A stretch of 64,000 bases of DNA from Anaerolineae bacterium (GTDB lineage: Bacteria > Chloroflexota > Anaerolineae > Anaerolineales > Anaerolineaceae). A program made the translations under genes and the position numbers. The stretch spans positions 1-64,000 of the forward strand of contig JABLWW010000011.1 in assembly GCA_013178295.1 (NCBI GenBank), written 5' to 3'. The notes below the pieces were generated by a model. That model saw only the letters and a list, made by a program, of their open reading frames with translations. It searched no databases and was not told the DNA's origin. Of this stretch, positions 60,461 through 64,000 are shown piece after piece. How positions within the stretch are numbered: the stretch's first letter is position 1; every line of letters begins with the position of its first letter.

Positions 60461-60979
60461 TTATTCTCTATACTGCTCCTGATGATAGATTTCCTTCAGC
60501 GCTCGTTTGGGCGGGCATTTAGGAATGTGTTTAGGTTTTCCCAAAACGATGAGCAGACGGATATCCAGATTTTCCGGTAGTTTGAGAAATCTGGCAACAG
60601 CCTGTTTGTGATAAGAACCGATGGCGCAGCCGCCGTATCCCAGGGCATGTGCAGAGAGGAGGATGTTTTGCATGGCAGCGCCCAGGTCTATCAGCACCAT
60701 TTGGGCAAGGTCGCCTTCCTTGGTATCAGTAACTCTGTCTTTATCAATACACAGGACGATTACTGCGGCGGGATTGCCGATAATCCCCGGCGAGAGCGCG
60801 CGCAGTGCCTGGATGCGTTGCGGGTCGCAGATGGAGATGAAACACCAGTTCTGAGCGTTACCCCCGCTGGGGGCAGCGGCGGCGGCCTGAATGATCGTCT
60901 GCATGATTTCATTTGGGATTGGCTCTGGTGTAAATGAGCGGATGCTGCGGCGGGTGAGAATAGCGTCCAATGTGTTCAT
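60461..60979 (-). CDS. Nitroreductase-family FMN oxidoreductase
   Basis: A 172-residue nitroreductase-fold protein: RRSIRSFTPEPIPNE (~10-24), the FMN-binding PSGGNAQNWCF (~37-47), and late ALGYGGCAIGSY (~117-128) and LLIVLGKPKH. These dimeric flavoenzymes reduce nitro groups, quinones, flavins or enones with NAD(P)H. It is the first gene of the nitroreductase / small protein / DUF917 unit, and it is divergent from the peptide-type transporter. Confidence 0.88.
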   Translation of the reverse strand: MNTLDAILTRRSIRSFTPEPIPNEIMQTIIQAAAAAPSGGNAQNWCFISICDPQRIQALRALSPGIIGNPAAVIVLCIDKDRVTDTKEGDLAQMVLIDLGAAMQNILLSAHALGYGGCAIGSYHKQAVARFLKLPENLDIRLLIVLGKPKHIPKCPPKRALKEIYHQEQYRE

Positions 60980-61039
60980 TTTTGCTCTCTTAAAGCCCTT
61001 TATGTAGCGGATGTATCGAATAAATGTCGTAAAATGACA

Positions 61040-61068
61040 TTGACATATATCTATAAGTTTGATTTAAT
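61040..61068 (+). promoter_or_regulatory. Promoter of the peptide/nickel-type ABC transporter
   Basis: TTGACA (61040-61045), exactly 17 nt, then TTTAAT (61063-61068). The predicted leader is about 130 nt long and contains no recognised riboswitch. Confidence 0.65.
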
Positions 61069-61207
61069 CTTGTTATCTACCTGCCCAGGCTGACAGCCTA
61101 ATTTTACAGCACTCGCCGGCTTTTTATGCGAAAATTGCAGAGAGAAAGTGCTTTGATGTGTTTTGGGGGCAGGTTTATGATTCCATAAAGTGTTTTTGGA
61201 GGAAAAG

Positions 61208-62833
61208 ATGAAGAAGTTGATCCATCTGATTGTCGTTTTGCTCTTTGTTGCTGCGCTGATTTCTGCCTGTGGCGGCAAACCGCAGGAGCCTGCCCAACCG
61301 GCAGAGCCGCAAAAGCCCGCCGAACCTGCTCAGCAGGAAAAGCCTGCTGAGGCGGCTAAACCCCAATTTGCTGTGTATGCTTTGAACAGTGAGCCGCTGA
61401 CGAGTTGGGACCCGGCAATTGAGTTTTCCAATGGCATTCACCTGCATAACAATATGTATGAACAGCTGGTGCGCTATGAGCCGCTTGAGAAAAAGGTGAA
61501 GCCCTTGCTCGCCGAGTCCTATACGGTTTCGGAGGATGGGTTGACATGGACGTTCAAAATCCGTCAAGGGGTAAAGTTCCAGAATGGAGACCCTCTGACC
61601 GCTGAAGATGTCAAATACTCGATTGACCGCACCATGCAGATTGGGGCAGGCGCCTCGTATATCTGGTCTGCTGTGGAAAATATCACCGTCAAAGACCCAC
61701 AAACGGTGGAATTTAAGCTTTCCTATCAGACCCCGTTGGATTTAGTGGCTTCCACTGGGTACGCTGCCTTTATTTACTCAAAGAAATGCGTTAACGAAAA
61801 CAACGAGTGGATTGAGGAGGCGAAGGGTTGTGGCACAGGGCCATATATGCTCAAGAGCGCCAAGTGGGGGGATGAGGTGATCGTTGAAAAGTTTGCCGAT
61901 TACTGGGGCGGCTGGGCGGATAAGCACTTCTCCACAGTTGTCTTCAAGAAAGTTGCTGAGCCAGCCACGCGCCGCCAGATGATTGAGACTGGCGAGGCTA
62001 CGGTTGCGGTTGAGTTACCCTACACAGATGTGGATATCCTCAAGAACAACCCCAATGTGGCTGTGAGTGTTGACCCCTCGTTCCAAAATCTGATAGGCAT
62101 GTTCAACACCAAAAAACCGCCGCTGGATAATGTCAAGGTACGCCAGGCGCTGGCGTATGCTTTCCCCTACCAGGAAGTGATTGACACGGTTATCGGCGGA
62201 TATGGGCGCCAGTCGTACGGCATGGTGCCCTATGGGTTGTGGGGTTGGAGCGACAAGCTGCCGCAGTACAAGACCAATATTGATAAAGCGAAGGAACTGC
62301 TGGCTGAGGCAGGTATGGCAGATGGCGGCTTTAAGCTGCTGTTGACCTATACTGCTGGCAACGAGGCCGAAAAGAGCGCTGCGGAGTTGTATAAAGCCGA
62401 ACTGGCGAAACTCAACATTGAACTGGAGATTCGTGGTATGCCCTGGGATAGCCAGTGGGAACTTGCCAAGAGCACCGATCTGGCTGCCCGTCAGGATATC
62501 TTTGTGATGTATTGGTGGCCAGACCTCCCCAGCCCCTACTCGTTTCTGTTCAGTACCTTCCACAGTGAAGAAGAGCCGCTGTTCAATCTGGCTTACTACT
62601 CCAACCCGGAGTTTGATTCTCTGATTGATCAGGCAAATCAATTGACTGCTACTGACTTTGCCAAAGCCGAGTCGATGTTTGTGGAAGCGCAGAAGATATT
62701 GCTGGAAGACGCTGCTTCGCTGTTCATCTACGACCGGCAGGATATCTGGGTTACCGTTGGCAATCTCAGAGGGTTCAAGTTTAATCCTGCTTACCCGACG
62801 GTTGTTTTCTTCCATGACCTGTACCTTGAGTGA
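61208..62833 (+). CDS. Peptide/opine/nickel-type ABC transporter substrate-binding lipoprotein
   Basis: A 541-residue family 5 solute-binding protein. Lipoprotein signal (VAALISACGG, Cys ~21), a Pro/Ala/Glu-rich linker (~24-55), then the large SBP_bac_5 domain: LAESYTVSEDGLTWTFKIR (~101-119), GVKFQNGDPLTAEDVKYS (~121-138), YAFPYQEVIDTV and the closing ILLEDAASLFIYD. Substrates include oligopeptides, dipeptides, opines and metal chelates. TTGGAGG lies 6 nt before the ATG at 61208. The first of the operon; permease genes follow. Confidence 0.93.
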   Translation: MKKLIHLIVVLLFVAALISACGGKPQEPAQPAEPQKPAEPAQQEKPAEAAKPQFAVYALNSEPLTSWDPAIEFSNGIHLHNNMYEQLVRYEPLEKKVKPLLAESYTVSEDGLTWTFKIRQGVKFQNGDPLTAEDVKYSIDRTMQIGAGASYIWSAVENITVKDPQTVEFKLSYQTPLDLVASTGYAAFIYSKKCVNENNEWIEEAKGCGTGPYMLKSAKWGDEVIVEKFADYWGGWADKHFSTVVFKKVAEPATRRQMIETGEATVAVELPYTDVDILKNNPNVAVSVDPSFQNLIGMFNTKKPPLDNVKVRQALAYAFPYQEVIDTVIGGYGRQSYGMVPYGLWGWSDKLPQYKTNIDKAKELLAEAGMADGGFKLLLTYTAGNEAEKSAAELYKAELAKLNIELEIRGMPWDSQWELAKSTDLAARQDIFVMYWWPDLPSPYSFLFSTFHSEEEPLFNLAYYSNPEFDSLIDQANQLTATDFAKAESMFVEAQKILLEDAASLFIYDRQDIWVTVGNLRGFKFNPAYPTVVFFHDLYLE

Positions 62834-62863
62834 TTTGCGAGGATAAGACAGCATATCGTGTTC

Positions 62864-62899
62864 CCGAGAAGTATATCGGCTGCCCGGTATACTTCTCGG
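62864..62899 (+). other. Intercistronic hairpin between the binding protein and first permease
   Basis: A perfect 12-bp stem CCGAGAAGTATA / TATACTTCTCGG with a 12-nt loop that is itself GC-rich, lacking a full T-run. It probably stabilises the binding-protein mRNA or attenuates permease expression, like the hairpin at 57463-57511. Confidence 0.65.
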
Positions 62900-62918
62900 A
62901 TTTCTATCGGGAGACAGG

Positions 62919-63929
62919 GTGAAAAAGTTTATTCTCAGGCGTTTGCTGCTGGGCATCATTGTGTTGTTGGGGGTGGCATTGCTGACGTTTTTCCTGGCGC
63001 GTGTGGTTCCTTCGGACCCGGCGGCAAAGTGGGCTGGTCCCCGAGCCACGCCTGAGCAGATTGCGCGCGCCACTATTGAGCTTGGACTGGACAAACCATT
63101 ATATGTGCAGTTTGGAAAGTATTTGCTGGACTTGTTGCAGGGCAATCTTGGATATTCGCTGCGCACGCGCCGCCCGATCACGTTGGAACTGCAAGAAAGC
63201 TTGCCAGCGACTATTGAGTTGGTGCTCATTTCTACCATTGCGGCTGTGTTTGTCGGTATTCCGCTGGGTGTCATCTCTGCCAAGCGCAAGGATCAGCTGA
63301 TTGATCACTTGAGCCGCCTCTTCTCGATTGGGGTAGTCTCTTTGCCCACGTTTTGGATTGGATTGATCTTGCAGCTGGTGTTTTTCCGCGTTTTGGGGCT
63401 TTTCCCGATGGGCGGGCAGCTGAGTACCGAGATTAAGATCACGATGGATATTCCCAAAGTTACCGGGTTTATCATGTTTGATTCGCTGGTTACGGGCAAC
63501 TTCAGGATATTCCTGGATGCGCTCTGGCACATTGTCTTGCCCGGTATTACCATTGGCATGTACCCGGTGGGGTTGGTGGCAAGGATGACGCGCTCGGCGT
63601 TATTGGAGATTCTCAATGAAGATTACATTACTGCGGCGCGTTCATACGGGTTGAGTGAGCGGATTGTTCTTTGGTCGTATGCGTTGAAGAACTCCATCGG
63701 TCCGACCTCAACGGTGGTGGCGCTTTCGATTGGCTATACACTGGTCAACACTTTTTTGACCGAGTCGATTTTCACCTGGCCTGGCATTGGCAACTACATT
63801 GCCTCGGCAGTGATTGGGCTGGACTACCCGGCAATAATGGGCGTTACCATCTTCTCGGCTTTTTCCTATGTGGTGCTTAATCTGATTGCCGATATCATTA
63901 TTGCGCTCGATCCCAGGGTGAGGGTGTAA
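62919..63929 (+). CDS. Peptide/nickel-type ABC transporter permease (DppB/OppB family)
   Basis: A 336-residue permease with six helices: N-terminal FILRRLLLGIIVLLGVALL, the periplasmic loop LDKPLYVQFGKYLLDLLQG, and the coupling motif (EAA loop) around RSYGLSERIVLWSYALKNS (~241-259). GTG start with GGGAGACAGG upstream. The C-terminal LNLIADIIIALDPRVRV is typical of DppB. A second permease starts 13 nt after the stop. Confidence 0.94.
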   Translation: MKKFILRRLLLGIIVLLGVALLTFFLARVVPSDPAAKWAGPRATPEQIARATIELGLDKPLYVQFGKYLLDLLQGNLGYSLRTRRPITLELQESLPATIELVLISTIAAVFVGIPLGVISAKRKDQLIDHLSRLFSIGVVSLPTFWIGLILQLVFFRVLGLFPMGGQLSTEIKITMDIPKVTGFIMFDSLVTGNFRIFLDALWHIVLPGITIGMYPVGLVARMTRSALLEILNEDYITAARSYGLSERIVLWSYALKNSIGPTSTVVALSIGYTLVNTFLTESIFTWPGIGNYIASAVIGLDYPAIMGVTIFSAFSYVVLNLIADIIIALDPRVRV

Positions 63930-63941
63930 GGGAGGCGAGTG

Positions 63942-64000
63942 GTGAGGTGGTTGTCTGATTTTATCAAGACGTTGCAGCCCACCATACGGGAATGGCGTCT
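63942..64000 (+). CDS. Second permease (DppC/OppC family), N-terminal 19 residues only
   Basis: A GTG at 63942, preceded by GGGAGGCGAG, opens a frame (MRWLSDFIKTLQPTIREWR) that runs off the right edge. Position straight after a DppB-type gene and the basic, amphipathic start fit the DppC partner permease. The sequence is too short for domain evidence, so the call rests on operon order. Confidence 0.6.
   Translation, partial: MRWLSDFIKTLQPTIREWR

Noticed and set aside
62015-63289. Long antisense frame (424 codons) over the binding protein and permease genes
   Set aside because: Both sense frames are unmistakable ABC transporter proteins; the antisense frame shows no domain.
1-64000. CRISPR arrays, complete insertion sequences, rRNA genes
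   Set aside because: No regularly spaced repeat array, transposase gene or rRNA sequence was seen anywhere in the window.

Overview
The window looks like chromosomal DNA of a Chloroflexota bacterium, most likely class Anaerolineae. This is inferred from overall gene character: lipoproteins with Thr/Pro-rich linkers, an FHA-domain ABC exporter, NarL-type two-component pairs, a fused E1 alpha/beta dehydrogenase and a pfa-like megasynthase. No rRNA or other lineage marker is present, so the assignment is tentative.

Layout. (1) 1-3265 is the end of an integrated plasmid-like element. It holds a replication-initiator-like gene with a DnaA domain I (cut by the left edge), an iteron-like repeat cluster, a ParA ATPase with a small DNA-binding-like partner, an unknown protein, and a 3' tRNA-Met fragment that is probably the attachment site. 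(2) 3741-9972 is housekeeping: tatC-tatA, a SorC-type regulator followed by a fused 2-oxoacid dehydrogenase E1 and an E2 with two subunit-binding domains, and a VOC protein. (3) 10158-20973 is the most unusual locus. It encodes a 2777-residue synthase (KS-ACP-AT-KS-ACP-ACP-KR-DH), a PfaD-type trans enoyl reductase and an Sfp-type phosphopantetheinyl transferase. All three carrier domains have Thr where the pantetheine-bearing Ser should be. (4) 21226-25227 holds an FAD oxidoreductase, two DedA/VTT membrane proteins, a DtxR-family regulator with a candidate operator, and thioredoxin with a perfect 28-bp palindrome upstream. (5) 25274-36668 is an envelope and signalling block: a triple-FHA ABC exporter with a lipoprotein partner, a TIM-barrel isomerase, a PP2C phosphatase and four further lipoproteins. 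(6) 36732-48477 is signal transduction: two HK/RR pairs (one kinase degenerate), MsrB, a chemoreceptor with a zinc-binding C-terminus, and a five-PAS hybrid kinase overlapping an HD-GYP regulator. (7) 49158-54054 is a cytochrome c maturation cluster with a Cys-type CcmE, then a glycosyltransferase. (8) 54066-60979 is a Liv-type ABC transporter with a DUF917 protein, a small protein and a nitroreductase. (9) 61208-64000 is the start of a peptide/opine/nickel-type ABC transporter that runs off the right edge.

How it fits together. The synthase, PfaD and transferase supply condensation, keto-reduction, dehydration, enoyl reduction and carrier activation. That is enough for an iterative reduced or polyunsaturated acyl chain, although no product can be read from the sequence. 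The FHA and PP2C proteins imply Thr-phosphorylation signalling whose kinase lies elsewhere. The ccm genes imply c-type cytochromes and therefore some respiratory electron transfer.
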